64,000 nucleotides of DNA from Gossypium raimondii (taxonomy: Eukaryota > Streptophyta > Magnoliopsida > Malvales > Malvaceae): the NCBI RefSeq assembly GCF_025698545.1, contig NC_068569.1:16864001-16928000 (forward strand), given 5' to 3'. Position 1 is the stretch's first letter. Every line of letters starts with the position of its first letter. A program made the position numbers and the translations under genes. Positions 50,611 through 62,431 of the stretch are shown one piece after another. The notes below the pieces were generated by a model, which did no database searches, had not been told where the DNA came from, and saw nothing but the letters and a program-made list of their open reading frames with translations.

Positions 50611-52753
50611 ATGATCTTTGAAAGTCTTAAAAATCCAGTAGTTATTTTGGAATTATAATATTTAAAAAAAATTATAGTTATGTAATAGATAAAAAAATAT
50701 AAAAAAAAATCTAAAAAAGTATATTTAGAAGAAAAAGGTTAGATAGAGCCTTCAAATCTAAAATTCAAAATCAAGCAGCTTTTCAAATATAACAAGACAC
50801 CCACAAAAATTTCATCTAGAACTTGATTCGTCGATAGAGCCTACATCGAGCATTATTGTCGATGACACAAGCTTTGAAGAATTCGCATTGTGTATAATAT
50901 TTTTTATCACATGGTAACCCAAGGAATTATAATATCCAATTTGTAGACCTTAATAAAACTTAAAAAAGTCATTTTGAAGGAAACTCAATATAGCAAATAA
51001 CAATTATGCAGTAAACTTTCCAATGTATGTTTATGATGATAGAATTATATTTTTGTAATTTCATCTCTTATTGGACGAACTCATTTTAGTTCTTAGAAAA
51101 TATATATGAAAACTTTAATTTTCCATTAGAGATGATGATTGATAAGAAATTTTTTCTTCCTCCAATTTCTTAGCAATAACAATAATTTCCTAAAACAATC
51201 TTTTTTTTTATGATTCACAAAACCTGCTCCTTTTTTTTTTTTTTCATTTTCGTTTTCTACCTAACACTAAATTTTCTCAGCAACCAAATAAACAAGTTGC
51301 AACTTTTTGTTTTTTTTTTACCTTCAATCAATATCACTTCCATCTCTTCAACTTTTACCATCAACTCCTCATATTCGCCTCTCGGTTCTTCAAAAAAAGG
51401 GCTCAACAACTTGATTCTACAAACCGAATATCTCCTTCACCAACTCAGCTAGTTCGACTCAGCAGCAATGGACCCCTTGAATCACCTGTAAGTCTCATGA
51501 TCCTTCAAACACAACATTTCTTATTTCAAAGAATTCCGAAATTGAAGGGAAATTGTGAAAGTTTTGATCTTTTTATACGAACAGAAAGAGAAAAGGGAAG
51601 AGAGGAGGGAAATCAAAGAAAGGAAGAACAAGGCAGAAATTGAGAGAAAAGAAGTAAACAAACACATTCATTCCATAACCTCCTCTCTGTTATAGACGTG
51701 GCTAAAAAGAGAAAGGTGACGTTGCACCGGATTCAGTTAGCAATTGTTATTACAGCTGTAAACAAAAGGGAATGGAACGCACCGTTTCCACCCAATCCGG
51801 GCCACTAAAATATATAAGTAAAATGTTTTCTTTCTTAATTTTAATTTTGCCCCATAACATTTTTCAAAAAAAAAAAAATCTCTCAACATCCTTTTCATCT
51901 GTTAAGAATTTTTTATATATATTTTTCAGAAAAATTATAAAAATATCAACTATAATTTAGAAATCAAATTAGATATTAATTTTTGAGTTAACACGAACGA
52001 ACAAGTGATCAAAATATATATTTTTTATTATCATCAAAGTTTTAATTTAAAAAAAAAAAAGTCGAGGCCATATAGATAATGAAAATAATTATGAAGGGCG
52101 TATTTATGAATGGTTACTCAATGACTGAATGTTGTAATTTTGATTTCAAATCAATTAATGCTACTTATGAATGGTTACTCAAACTTTGTAGGCCTATTTC
52201 TCATAAAAAAAAAAAGGATGGCTATGAGCCTGAACCACACTTTCGCCGCGCTAATCCATTTATCAACACAATAGATGATGAGGTTGGACCCACGGCCACA
52301 GGCTCAATAGGCCACCAATAAACAGATTCATTTTAATATTTAAGTGGTAAGATATTGAAATCTTGAGGAGAAGAAAAAAGTGGGCAACTTGTTGGTTGTT
52401 TTTTCAGTTCTTAAATATAATATAGATTTTGGTTTTCCAAATGACTAAAACGGAATGGATAAAAAAACCTTTGATATTGTTAAACAACGTGTAGTGGGCA
52501 AATGGTGTGCCTGTCTCTCACCTCCATCCTCTGCAAACACAATGTTCACTAACCATACCCTTCTATCAACGAAGGTTTTAGTAACAGTACAAATTCTTTC
52601 CTTCTGTTTCTTTCCTTTTCTTTTCAAGGAAAAAAATATTGTAAAGCATTACTGATTAGTTCGTAGGAGTTAAAAGAATTTGACAGTCTGCAGATAAATC
52701 GAGCCCATAAAAAGAAAGCTGCTAATGGTGGATGGATATAAAAAGTATTTCGG
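50611..52753. other. Gene-free DNA between receptor kinase copies
   Basis: AT-rich with long T and A runs. A leader-like stretch at about 51200-51470 ends atggaccccttgaatcacctgtaagt, which could be a first exon (seven codons, GT donor). No continuation was found, so no gene is called. Confidence 0.45.
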
Positions 52754-55153
52754 TTAGTCAGTGGGACGAAGAAGCCTCTCAACAACTTGAGTCATGGTGG
52801 GCCTTGCATCTCTGTCTTCCTGGACGCAATCAAGAGCCACTGCAACCAGTATCTCCATCTTCTTTTTGTCATAATTGCCTTCTAATGTGCGGTCTATTAT
52901 TTCTTCCACCCAGGTTTCTTTCGACTCCGCTCCTTCCTTCTTTTCCTTCACCCACGTTACCAAATCCATCTCCCCTTTGCCACCCTCTATTAACTCTATC
53001 CCTTTCCTGGGGTTCTTTCCGCTCACCATTTCCAGCATAACAATGCCGTAGCTGTAAACATCGACTTTAGATGTAATGGGCCGATTGAAAACCCACTCAG
53101 GAGCCATGTAACCCCTGGTTCCCCGTATCTTTGGGAAGCTACGGTTGGAAAGCTTACTTCTATCTAGTAGCACCGACAGGCCAAAATCCGACACCTTTGG
53201 TCGGTACCCAGAGTCGAGCAGTATATTTTGGGGCTTTACATCACAATGCAATATCCATTCCAAGCATTCTTCGTGTAGGTAGGCTAGGCCTTTTGCACAG
53301 CCCAAAGCGATGTCATACCTCTTTTCCCAGTCAAGTTGATGGGAATCGAGCATTTCTGCTAAGGATCCATGCTCCATATACTCGTAAACTAAGAGCCTGT
53401 GCTTTTTCTCTGCGCAAAATCCCCACATTTCGATCAAGTTCATGTGGTTAAGCTTCCCGATGGTGTTCACTTCTGCTAGGAACTCAGCTTCTCCTTGATT
53501 TGCTTCATTCAATCGCTTCACTGCCACAACTCTACCATCACTTAGCACTCCTTTGTACACAATACCTGCCCCTCCTCTTCCTATTTCTTGACTGAAGTTT
53601 TTCGTTGCCTTTTTCAGCTCATCAAATGTCATTCTCTTGAATCCAGTTGCCGCCAGAAGGTATCCTTCTTTAGCTACATTCTCCTCTTGCTGAGCTCTAC
53701 TTAACAACAGCCAAACCAAAAAAATGGAAACAATCTCGATTCCTCCCAATGCACAAGCAAACCACAGCATGAACTTCACTACCCCATTTTCTTGGCCTTC
53801 AACGTAGCTTCTTTCTAGATTAATAGTATAATTTTGCCGACTCCCTAAACTGATGGTTTCCTTGGAAAGCTCTTCCTTCTTGAGGGAGACATATGATTTG
53901 GGCAGTTTTATATAAACGTCTCCATCGAAGTTAGGTGGTTGGTGCCCATTCCGCAGTAGCGCCTTCGGGAAACATTCATAGACGCCATTCCCGTTGAATT
54001 TATATTGAAACCCTTTACAACCGACCCTTTGCAGGCATTCAGTTTCACACTCCTTTAAGGTTTTATTGTAGAAAACCTCATAATCATATCCGTAAAATTC
54101 AGCATTACGAAGATGAACAAATGTATATTCATGTCTAGCATTGAGGGAAACGTCGAATTCTGGTTCACAACCATAAGACCAATCAGTTTCATTCTTCGTC
54201 TTGTATCCTTGAACGCACGAGCATTTCCTCCCGGTACTGGGACCATATCTACAAAGACTATTTTCCCCACAAAGGCCATGAGCCCTGCATGGCTGGCTGA
54301 TAGCTTGCCATGAAACAACCCACGTTTGTTTCCCTTCTTCTCTGCTGTACAATCGAAGATTTCCATCATAATCAATGGTCAACCTTCTCTGGATCCAATT
54401 TGCACCGTAATCAGCAGACAAAAAACTTAAATCATCGCTCGAAGTAAAATTGCCGAAGGAATCGATCATCGCATTCCTCCTACTGTTGTATGCTGACCGC
54501 CCAGCTTGCGAGCTTAAAAGCCACACATTAGGCCAATAAACGCTTGAAATCTCGGGACCATCAAAAAGGAGACGAAGAACATTATCATCGTCGAAAAAGA
54601 ACTTATAGAAACCAGTGGAATAGTTGCCATTTCTTCTTGCAGATACAAGGGTCGTATGTCTGGTGAGTGGTTGTAGAGGAAGAAGGGTATCTGTAGGAGA
54701 ATCAAAGCTCTGCCATAAAGTGATACCTTCGGAATTGCTCAAGACAAGATTACCATATTCATTGAGCTGCAACTGCACTGAAGGCAACGAAGAAGTGTCC
54801 GTGGCCCAAACGTTGAACTGACCAGCATCTGTGAGGATAAGATTTCCGGTTCGCAAAAGCAAGAGCTTCGAACGCTGGCCATTGACTGGGTGGTCACGGT
54901 TTGCCATCCAAACAACAGTGCAATGTTGAAGTACAAGGCAAGAGGGTTTACTGAACCATATAGCAAAAGCATAAGCGTAGTTGCCAACGGGATAAAAGCC
55001 AGCAGAGAAAGTGCTATTTGGTGATATTAAAACATCACCGGGATTCTCCACGGAAAGAGATGATCCTCCACTCAGTTTTCGATATGTTGAAGATGAGAAT
55101 GGGAGGAACACTATCAAAGATAAAACAAGTAATGAAAAATACAGGAAATCCAT
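52754..55153 (-). CDS. PAN/B-lectin receptor-like serine/threonine kinase (ZmPK1 type, 799 aa)
   Basis: Intact single-exon frame. A plasma-membrane receptor kinase: signal peptide (1-22), bulb-type lectin (about 32-160), EGF-like cysteine region (about 288-330), PAN/apple domain (about 334-418), membrane span (462-484) and kinase (about 523-795). The kinase has GRGGAG at 525-530, Lys546, HCD at 636-638 and DFG at 656-658. HCD instead of HRD marks a non-RD kinase, a class often linked to immune receptors. The family is the maize PK1/S-domain group; ligands are mostly unknown. NYT and NET sites suggest N-glycosylation outside the cell. It is the only fully open member of a three-copy minus-strand cluster and the reference for the two damaged ones. 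A TATATATA stretch at about 55199-55206 lies some 50 bases before the ATG. Confidence 0.95.
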   Translation of the reverse strand: MDFLYFSLLVLSLIVFLPFSSSTYRKLSGGSSLSVENPGDVLISPNSTFSAGFYPVGNYAYAFAIWFSKPSCLVLQHCTVVWMANRDHPVNGQRSKLLLLRTGNLILTDAGQFNVWATDTSSLPSVQLQLNEYGNLVLSNSEGITLWQSFDSPTDTLLPLQPLTRHTTLVSARRNGNYSTGFYKFFFDDDNVLRLLFDGPEISSVYWPNVWLLSSQAGRSAYNSRRNAMIDSFGNFTSSDDLSFLSADYGANWIQRRLTIDYDGNLRLYSREEGKQTWVVSWQAISQPCRAHGLCGENSLCRYGPSTGRKCSCVQGYKTKNETDWSYGCEPEFDVSLNARHEYTFVHLRNAEFYGYDYEVFYNKTLKECETECLQRVGCKGFQYKFNGNGVYECFPKALLRNGHQPPNFDGDVYIKLPKSYVSLKKEELSKETISLGSRQNYTINLERSYVEGQENGVVKFMLWFACALGGIEIVSIFLVWLLLSRAQQEENVAKEGYLLAATGFKRMTFDELKKATKNFSQEIGRGGAGIVYKGVLSDGRVVAVKRLNEANQGEAEFLAEVNTIGKLNHMNLIEMWGFCAEKKHRLLVYEYMEHGSLAEMLDSHQLDWEKRYDIALGCAKGLAYLHEECLEWILHCDVKPQNILLDSGYRPKVSDFGLSVLLDRSKLSNRSFPKIRGTRGYMAPEWVFNRPITSKVDVYSYGIVMLEMVSGKNPRKGIELIEGGKGEMDLVTWVKEKKEGAESKETWVEEIIDRTLEGNYDKKKMEILVAVALDCVQEDRDARPTMTQVVERLLRPTD

Positions 55154-55198
55154 GTGGAGCTTCTAAAGGTGAAGGTAGCGAGAGCAGGAGATAGTATA

Positions 55199-55206
55199 AT
55201 ATATAT
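55199..55206 (-). promoter_or_regulatory. TATA-like element of the intact receptor kinase
   Basis: A TATATAT stretch reads on the minus strand about 46-53 bases before the ATG, in otherwise mixed sequence. Confidence 0.45.
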
Positions 55207-56473
55207 AGGCTGCATAAAAGCTTCAGTCAAAGTCTAGAGATGACGTTGAAAATGGAGAATTTTATTGTTATTGGGTTAATGATTTAATATAAATATATAA
55301 TTATTATTTAATATAATATTTTTTATAACATAATATATTCAGACTGAGCTTGGGTTTGATATTGCCCAAGGCATGGCTCATTTAAAAAACAGGCATTAAA
55401 TTTTACCCAAGCTCATTTTTTGGATATTGTATTTTGTCTAAATCCTCCCATTTTTCGAGTTAGATCTAACATCAATTCAGTAAAGCACTTAATAAATAAT
55501 ATAGATATATATAATTAATGAAAATAATAAAATGTGTTCAACTAAATTAAAATGTACAAAATATTAAAATAAAACTTTAGTTTAGGAATTTTTGGATTGG
55601 ATATATGTTTTAAATTTTTAGAAGAAATTTTGGGATTGAATTTTTAGATTGGTTTCTTTTTGAATTTGTGTAAAATAGGAAATTTTGAAATTGAAACGAT
55701 TGGCTATAGATTTGAACTTTGTGAGAACACCAATCACTGCTTTAGTGCTTATCTTGGAATTAATAGTTAAAACAATTTCATTTTTCACAATTGTTGCATG
55801 ACATTCATATTACTTATTACTTTAATGATATTTTATTTACTAATTTTTTAAATTATTATATTTTAATTCCATATGATATTATTTGTGAAATTTAAAAACT
55901 ATATATAAACTAATTTAATAAAATGTAATTATTTATTATTTTAATATATTTTACTTAATACATATAATCAATCTTTTTGCATAAATTTTATATCAAAATT
56001 TTAACAATACAATAGAATATATTTTAATTAGCACATACGAGCAAAAATATTAATTTATATTTATTCACTTATTAAATAATTGGTGAAACTTCCCCCCCAT
56101 GAAGAAGCAATCCAACCATATATTGGTGAACAATTCCTGCAGTTGAGTTCCCGTATGAAAAATTCCACTGGAAGATATCACACACTGCAAAATATCTCTC
56201 TCTCAAACACACAGTCGGCACATTGTATCATGAATAAAATGAATACTTGAATTTCTTATAATTATCATATCAAAACACTCAACATGACTCGGAATCATCC
56301 AAGTTATCAATGGCAGACTTGCTTGCTATCGACTACTAATTGCCAGCAACCAGGTCTTTACTTATTGGAAAACATTACAGAAAGAATTACCACCTCAGCA
56401 ATACTAAAAGTTAATAAAATTGAACACACTAAGCTAAATAATAATAATAATAGAATTAATGAAGAGATCAAGC
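55207..56473. other. Gene-free AT-rich DNA
   Basis: No gene. The stretch 55340-55470 (ccaaggcatggctcatttaaaaaacaggc, then a ccaagctcatttttt phrase) resembles a degenerate transposon repeat. Confidence 0.45.
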
Positions 56474-56734
56474 TTAATGTCCACCACCACCGGAACTTGG
56501 ACCTGAGTTGGTGACAACATCAGTGAGTGCATGACCTTCTCCTCCAGAACTTGGACCACCGGTCTTGATTCCTTCAATGGCAAGGCTCAAATCTTCCAAC
56601 AAAACCTCCATCCCTTTGGTCATAGAGATGCCTGAGCCAGCCTCTGCATCGTTGAGAGGACGAGCCCCAGAAGTAAAAAGAAATGTAGCTAGAAGAAGAG
56701 CAAGGCAGAAGAAAGACTTGGCGTTGCCGGCCAT
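56474..56734 (-). CDS. Secreted peptide precursor with two SGPS motifs (PIP-type, 86 aa)
   Basis: A small single-exon gene. Residues 1-24 form a signal peptide (hydrophobic LALLLATFLF) ending near SGA-RP. A short variable region follows, then two copies of a conserved motif: GGPSSGGEGH (59-68) and SGPSSGGGGH (77-86), the second at the very C-terminus. An xGPSxxGxGH core ending in GH is the mark of PAMP-induced secreted peptides (PIP/PIPL), whose mature forms are cleaved from the C-terminal region and amplify immune signalling; prePIP2 and prePIP3 also have two cores. I start at 56734, not at the far upstream ATG of the same frame (57004), because a TATATATA box lies between them at about 56876-56883 and the short form starts with the signal peptide. 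The downstream region is 1.3 kb from the intact receptor kinase. Confidence 0.85.
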   Translation of the reverse strand: MAGNAKSFFCLALLLATFLFTSGARPLNDAEAGSGISMTKGMEVLLEDLSLAIEGIKTGGPSSGGEGHALTDVVTNSGPSSGGGGH

Positions 56735-56875
56735 CAAGATTTGAGGATGAATCTTAGCTAGGTTGGGAAGGCTTGGCTTGTTTAAGCAGCTAATTGGAAA
56801 GCTAATAACTTGTTTCTTGATTGACAAATTTTGTGAAATCTGCTGGATGCAAAAAAGCTGCCATGCAGCTTTGCC

Positions 56876-56884
56876 TATATATAC
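56876..56884 (-). promoter_or_regulatory. TATA box of the SGPS peptide gene
   Basis: On the minus strand TATATATAGG lies about 140 bases before the chosen ATG, leaving an ordinary leader of some 110 bases. It decides the start codon choice. Confidence 0.6.
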
Positions 56885-57004
56885 TAATCCATCCCATGCA
56901 AACAGTGACTTGGAAGCTGATATCAGGTGTTCGTCAGCTGAGACCTTAATTGACCCAACCCAAAAAGGGTGATTGGTCCATTCAAACACTAGAGAGCTTT
57001 TCAC

Positions 57005-60000
57005 GGGGTTAACTTGCCCACAACCTTCCTTTCATTGTGCAAGGAATGAGGTCATAAATTAATCAGAATTAAAAAAGTTTATGAACAGGAACATTGATCA
57101 GACTTGCCTGGAAACAATCAAAACGGTAGTAAAACAAAATTTGTTACTTCGCTTCATTTTCTAACAAAAAGCATTTCAGTGAATTACCGTCCGCCCATTA
57201 ATCAAAAAGAACGTGCCCGCCGGGACCATACTCCAGAAGCAGAAAATGAGCTATAGGCTAGCATCACAACGCAGATGTGACAGGCCGCCTTATCAAATGA
57301 AATATTAAAATCTAAACAATGGAATCCATGTCATGATCCATGACCATGACTAGGAATTTCGTAATTTCACTCCCCCCCTCCCTTTTTATTTTTCATTATT
57401 ATAAAGTTCAGTTATTAAATGGAATGTTATTAACAAATAATTATAATTATTTAATTAAATATGTATTAAAAATAACGTTTATGGTTAAAGATATAACTAT
57501 TTATTTGAGTAATTATATTCCTACGAAGTGACATGAGACTTCCAATAAATATGGGTGAAGTTTCATTTGCATAAAAACTCAAAAAACATACAAAAAAAAA
57601 GTTTGTTTATGATCTCCTATTGTCTTCTATATTCTTAGATTGTTTTATAAAAAATTATTGTAAAAATTCTTCATAAAAATTGACATCTTTGCTATGCTCC
57701 ACTCAATGTTCAGTAGACTGTTTTTGTCAATACAAAATGTAGACAATCATTGAGTTTCATTGTATTCTCGAGACTCATTTATCAATAATTCTTTTGCACC
57801 CCATAATATAGATGGAGACAAATAGAACCTTAAAGAAAATGACATTGATACACGCATTGAAACTTTTGTTAATTTCTCGTAAATTTATTTTTATTCCCAT
57901 GCATCAACAAGTAAATTATATATATTATATAGATGAAAAAAAGTAAAAAGGGTGAAATGACAAAACGAGAGTGTGAGATTCAAGCGCAAAAATATGAATA
58001 TCCTCCGCAGTCACATGAAGATGCTGCTGCTGACATAATACCAAGGTTTTTTTATTTTTGCGCTTTGACAGGGCCGTTCTCGTCTTTGTTCTTTCGTTGC
58101 AAAATTTTAAAAATAACAGATGCAGAGTCAATAAGGACGGGCACACTCCCAGCCAAAAACAATGCCACTGACCAATTGGTTGCTTTCACAAATTTACTAT
58201 CAATTGACACTTGGAAGACGAAAATTGAACTCTCTCTATCACAGTGAAGAAAGGCATGAGGGCAGGCAACAAGCAAAAGCAGTAAGCAGATAGGTAGCAA
58301 CAAGTAAAACTATACTGTTTATTAGGCAACCAAATTCCATGTTTGGAGCCGTCGAAAGCATAAGAGACTAGTCAATTTTATTGAATCAGCAGTAAGAATA
58401 TCCAACTTGCAATTGTTGGTTCTTCAAATATACTCTTGTCTTCATCATGAATCCAGATAACATAAGATGTTATTAACACATATATAAATTAAAATGCATT
58501 TGATTCTTCTAATTAGCAAAATCCTTGTTTTTTTCTATTATTAAATGTAACGAGGTAGCACTAAATAAGGTGAACTGAAATTGCTAAAAAAACTGAGGCA
58601 AGTCAAATGGTCTTAGGTTAAAACTTCAAAGTTAGGTCATCTATCACTGCATAATTTCGTAGAAAACACCAAAAGAGAAAGAAAAAGGCTTCCATGCGCA
58701 GTATCTTTGCAGGACTTGATATTATGTATATGTAATTATCACAAATGTTAATGTTAAAATGATAGCGTATTAGTCCTTGATGTGGTGTCAATCATCCCGT
58801 CATTTGTTCAAACAATATACCAGTGCTGATAATTAAGCACGTTTTTTTATCCTCGGATTCCCACCAAGAAAATTCACTAGAATGGTTGGAAATCATAGCC
58901 AAAATGAAATCGAATTGCGGCTGAGTGACATAAGATTTTACCAAATGCTTCCTTTACTTGCAGCCTCCACTAATCCCCCCCATTGGCCACTGGAACAAAT
59001 ATTAACACTAAAATGATGCTTTTAGGCTTTACCACGCAATGCAAAGAATGTTAATTAGTCAATTTACAACAGTTGATTGAATAATGGAATATGCATTAAT
59101 CCTTTAATGGCTTATACAAAACAGTTTTATACTTTCATGTGTTGCTTTCATATAAAATTTGTTGGTCATTTAAAAAAAAAAAAAAGAAATTCATGACCTT
59201 TAGAATTTTGAAACCCAAGTCGAAATTTTAAGCCTCGAACAATTAGGTGTCTGCGTCGGAAGTTCACTTAGTGTAAGGTTCACTCAGAGGTGGCCTCATG
59301 TTAGGAATTTACTTGGGGTCAAGTTCACTTAGAGTGACATGTATAACTATCTGCAAAGGTGATGATGTGTCGCGAAATTAACTAAAAATTTGAGTAAGAC
59401 AAATGCATATACTAATTAATAGTATAGCTACAGTGAGTATAGATATCGTTCCCACCAATACTAAAAGTACTAGTAATTGCCATCTTTCTATTATTTAATC
59501 GATAAATTCGAGTAATTGATTAAAAATTAAAATTAATTAAATTAATTAACTAACGAACATGACAAAGAACAAAACAAGAAAATAATTGATTAACAACTAA
59601 GAAGCAAAACAATATTCAGGAAATTAAAGAATTCACCTAGACTTTCTCTGTCACAATCAATCTAAATTATGCAATTTATTTACTTAGTATATTAGATCTG
59701 AGAAATCCCTAAATTACGCTAATATCTCTTTCGAGAGTAATAGCAACAAACTCTAGGTTGATTAATTGAAATTTCTTTCTAATTAAAACTCTTATTATCA
59801 CATTAACTCAATCTATGAATTCCTATTAGATTTGACTATAATACGGTAGATTTATGTCATTTTATTTCTAGGATTGCATGTAACTCCACTCAATTAGGGA
59901 AGATCTACTCTTAAACAGGTTTATTCCTCCTCTAATTTAAGCACATCAAACATGGATCAATAATCTAGAAATATCAAACCAAGAATTAAACACACATAAA

Positions 60001-61640
60001 TGATAACAATATTCATTACGTAAAATAAAAATCAAAAGACAGAATTCATCATAAGATTCATCTCCCCTAGGAATTTAGAAAATTGATTAATACTTGCAAA
60101 TAAAAACATCAAAGATACAATAAAACCACAAGAAACAAAGAAACTCATGATGGTTTCCTAAGAAATCAACTGGGAGTCTTCAATCTTAACAGTAATCTGC
60201 TTCATAATCGACTTCAATGGTGTTTTTCAAGTTGTTTTCTTAAGTATTCTATGACGACTCTCTCCTGTCTTCTTATTTTTGTCACATATACGTTTTAGAC
60301 TACCCGAAAAATTTAAAAATCGCATTTTCTCGCAGTCCAGAGTGTCAATTCGCGAAATCGACATGGCCTTCTACATGGTTGTGTGGCAACCCATGTGGCT
60401 CTTGTACATTACTCCGATTTTCCGGTTTTCACTTGTTTTGCTTCAAAGTGTTTTTCTAAGTATAAAAGCATGAATTTAAAGAATTAGAAAAATAAAATTC
60501 ACCATTAACATAGAATAATCACCCAAAATCGCATTAAGAATGAAATTAAAACATATTACTTTTAGCACTTATTAGATGATATGCCAATATAATACAAAAA
60601 AAACTTATTATATAAATAACAAATTTAACATGATACAGAACAAGATGCATACACACCTCTCCAGATGCGACTGTAACGATGGTATAAGAAATAATCCACA
60701 ACCTCGAAATATTTGAAACTAAGAAATTTGTGATAACCCCATATTTATTTCCATCATCTTTCCGACCAAAATTTGCATGAGTAATAGTAATATAAGTCTA
60801 TGTTAAGATATTTTTTGAACATTGGCCACTGGTGTCTCGTGTTATTTACGTCAGAAACTTGTTATGTTTAAGTTAATAAAAATTTTGGTAAGTATAATCT
60901 TAGTTAAGACTTTGATTCTAGTTAATATTTTGGGCAATTACAAGTTCATCCTTGGTATTCAATTGGATCAAGATTTATCTGGGCTCATTAAAAATATTCT
61001 CTATGTTTATTATTTTGTTAGTTTCATAAGAAAATTGGTTGTAATTGATATAATAAGTTAACAAATTTCAATTTCTTATAAGTTGAGGAGACTTGTATAT
61101 GTGATGTATTGACTTGTATAGGTTGTAATCAAGTGTGTTGCTTGGTTTAAGTCGTAAGTTTTTAAGGAAAGCTTAGAGGAGGGTTGTTTAGATCTTATGT
61201 ACAAAAAAGAAAGTCTAATCTGACGAGTGTTAAAGGTTGCAATCATTTATGGTACGTGTTGCTAAAATGATAGATTATCTCTCTGGACAATTACCTATAG
61301 ATCTAGAGAAATCAAACCACATGAACATATCAAGTATTTATTATCTTACAGCTTATGAATAGAACAGTGTTTTTGTTGCTGAGATGCCGAGAATGATTTT
61401 GTAGAAATCCGATATGAAAAGAAAATAAAGTTTCTGTCTGCATATTCCTCTCCGTTATATCCAACAGCATCTTCATTCGGGTCTCCAATATTTTGTGTTT
61501 CAATCTGGAGATGAAGAAGACACGGGGACTTGAACTACTATTGCTTCAGACAGTGACTAATCCATCTACTAATCTCCAATTTATTGTAGAAACGAAAGCA
61601 AAGATGTAAGGAGGGATGGGATCTAGGGCAATTTACCATT
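57005..61640. other. Gene-free DNA with transposon remnants
   Basis: No gene supported. From about 59370 to 60480 the sequence looks like a decayed Ty3/Gypsy LTR or leader: cgttcccaccaatactaaaagt, a run of AT-rich non-coding sequence, ttcatctcccctaggaattt, and a ccatgtggct block. Its ends were not found. The frame 57933-58247 (104 codons) has no recognisable features. Confidence 0.4.
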
Positions 61641-61785
61641 AAAAGCTTTTTTTTTTATTTTATCGAAATGGGCCCGGTATTTTATTATTTATCGGAATGA
61701 ACCATTTTCCCCTAAATCGCGTCCACGTCAGAGCTAAGTCAGGGGACGTGTCAGGAAATCGCGTCCACGTCAATGCGCTTTGATG

Positions 61786-61871
61786 ACGTGGCAACAAATT
61801 GCGTCCACGTCAGCGCGATTTGTGTCCACATCAGCAAAGCGCGCTGATGTGGACGCGATTTGTTGCCACGT
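61786..61871. repeat. GC-rich 32-bp inverted repeat (hairpin) with flanking CGCG-rich motifs
   Basis: Left arm 61786-61817 and right arm 61840-61871 are complementary at 30 of 32 positions, around a 22-base loop. The surrounding 61710-61920 repeats the phrases cgcgtccacgtca and acgcgatttg several more times. It stands out in AT-rich DNA and is followed by a TATA-like ctataaatacccc at about 61934. It is probably the end region of a DNA transposon. Confidence 0.85.
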
Positions 61872-61933
61872 AGCGCGCCCTTGGGGACGCGATTTCCCCG
61901 CGCGTGAATCCCCCCAACGGTAAAAAAAAAAAA

Positions 61934-61946
61934 CTATAAATACCCC
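61934..61946 (+). promoter_or_regulatory. TATA-like promoter next to the GC-rich hairpin
   Basis: ctataaataccccc is followed by a pyrimidine-rich leader-like stretch to about 62010. No coding frame follows, so if it is a promoter its gene is lost or the element is truncated. Confidence 0.35.
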
Positions 61947-62431
61947 CCACCCTTTATTTTTTTTCACAAACTAATCATCTCTCAAATTTCCTCTTAATTT
62001 GCTCTCAAATTATAACTTTTACATATAGGAAATGAATCTGGAAAAAATATTTATCTAGGTTCATTTGAATGTGGTCAACAATTTATCTAAGTTCATTCTA
62101 GTGATACTCTTTTAGCATTTACATATATATTTTTACATTTTTATATTATTATTTTGAAATTTAAAGTACATAAAATCTTAAAATCCTTTAAAAAAACTAA
62201 GAAGAAATTATAAATTTATTAGAATTACTATTTGACAATAAAATAAATCTGGACAACTGTTTATCAAAATATATTTAAATCGGAGTGAATATGCGGGCAA
62301 AATACCAAAAAAAGCCATTTTTTTTTATATTTTGCCCTGGGATCTATTCATTTATGGATTAATATTACTCGATGCCCAGTAGGCCCATGGTTAAGCCCAT
62401 GATTTGAGAATTATTGTCTAACTTTTTCTTT

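Noticed and set aside
56474-57004. 176-codon minus-strand frame covering the SGPS peptide gene
   Set aside because: Its first 90 codons lie across the TATATATA box and leader and look non-coding. The 86-residue form from 56734 starts with a proper signal peptide.
57933-58247. 104-codon plus-strand frame
   Set aside because: No signal peptide, domain or promoter; frames of equal quality overlap it on the minus strand.
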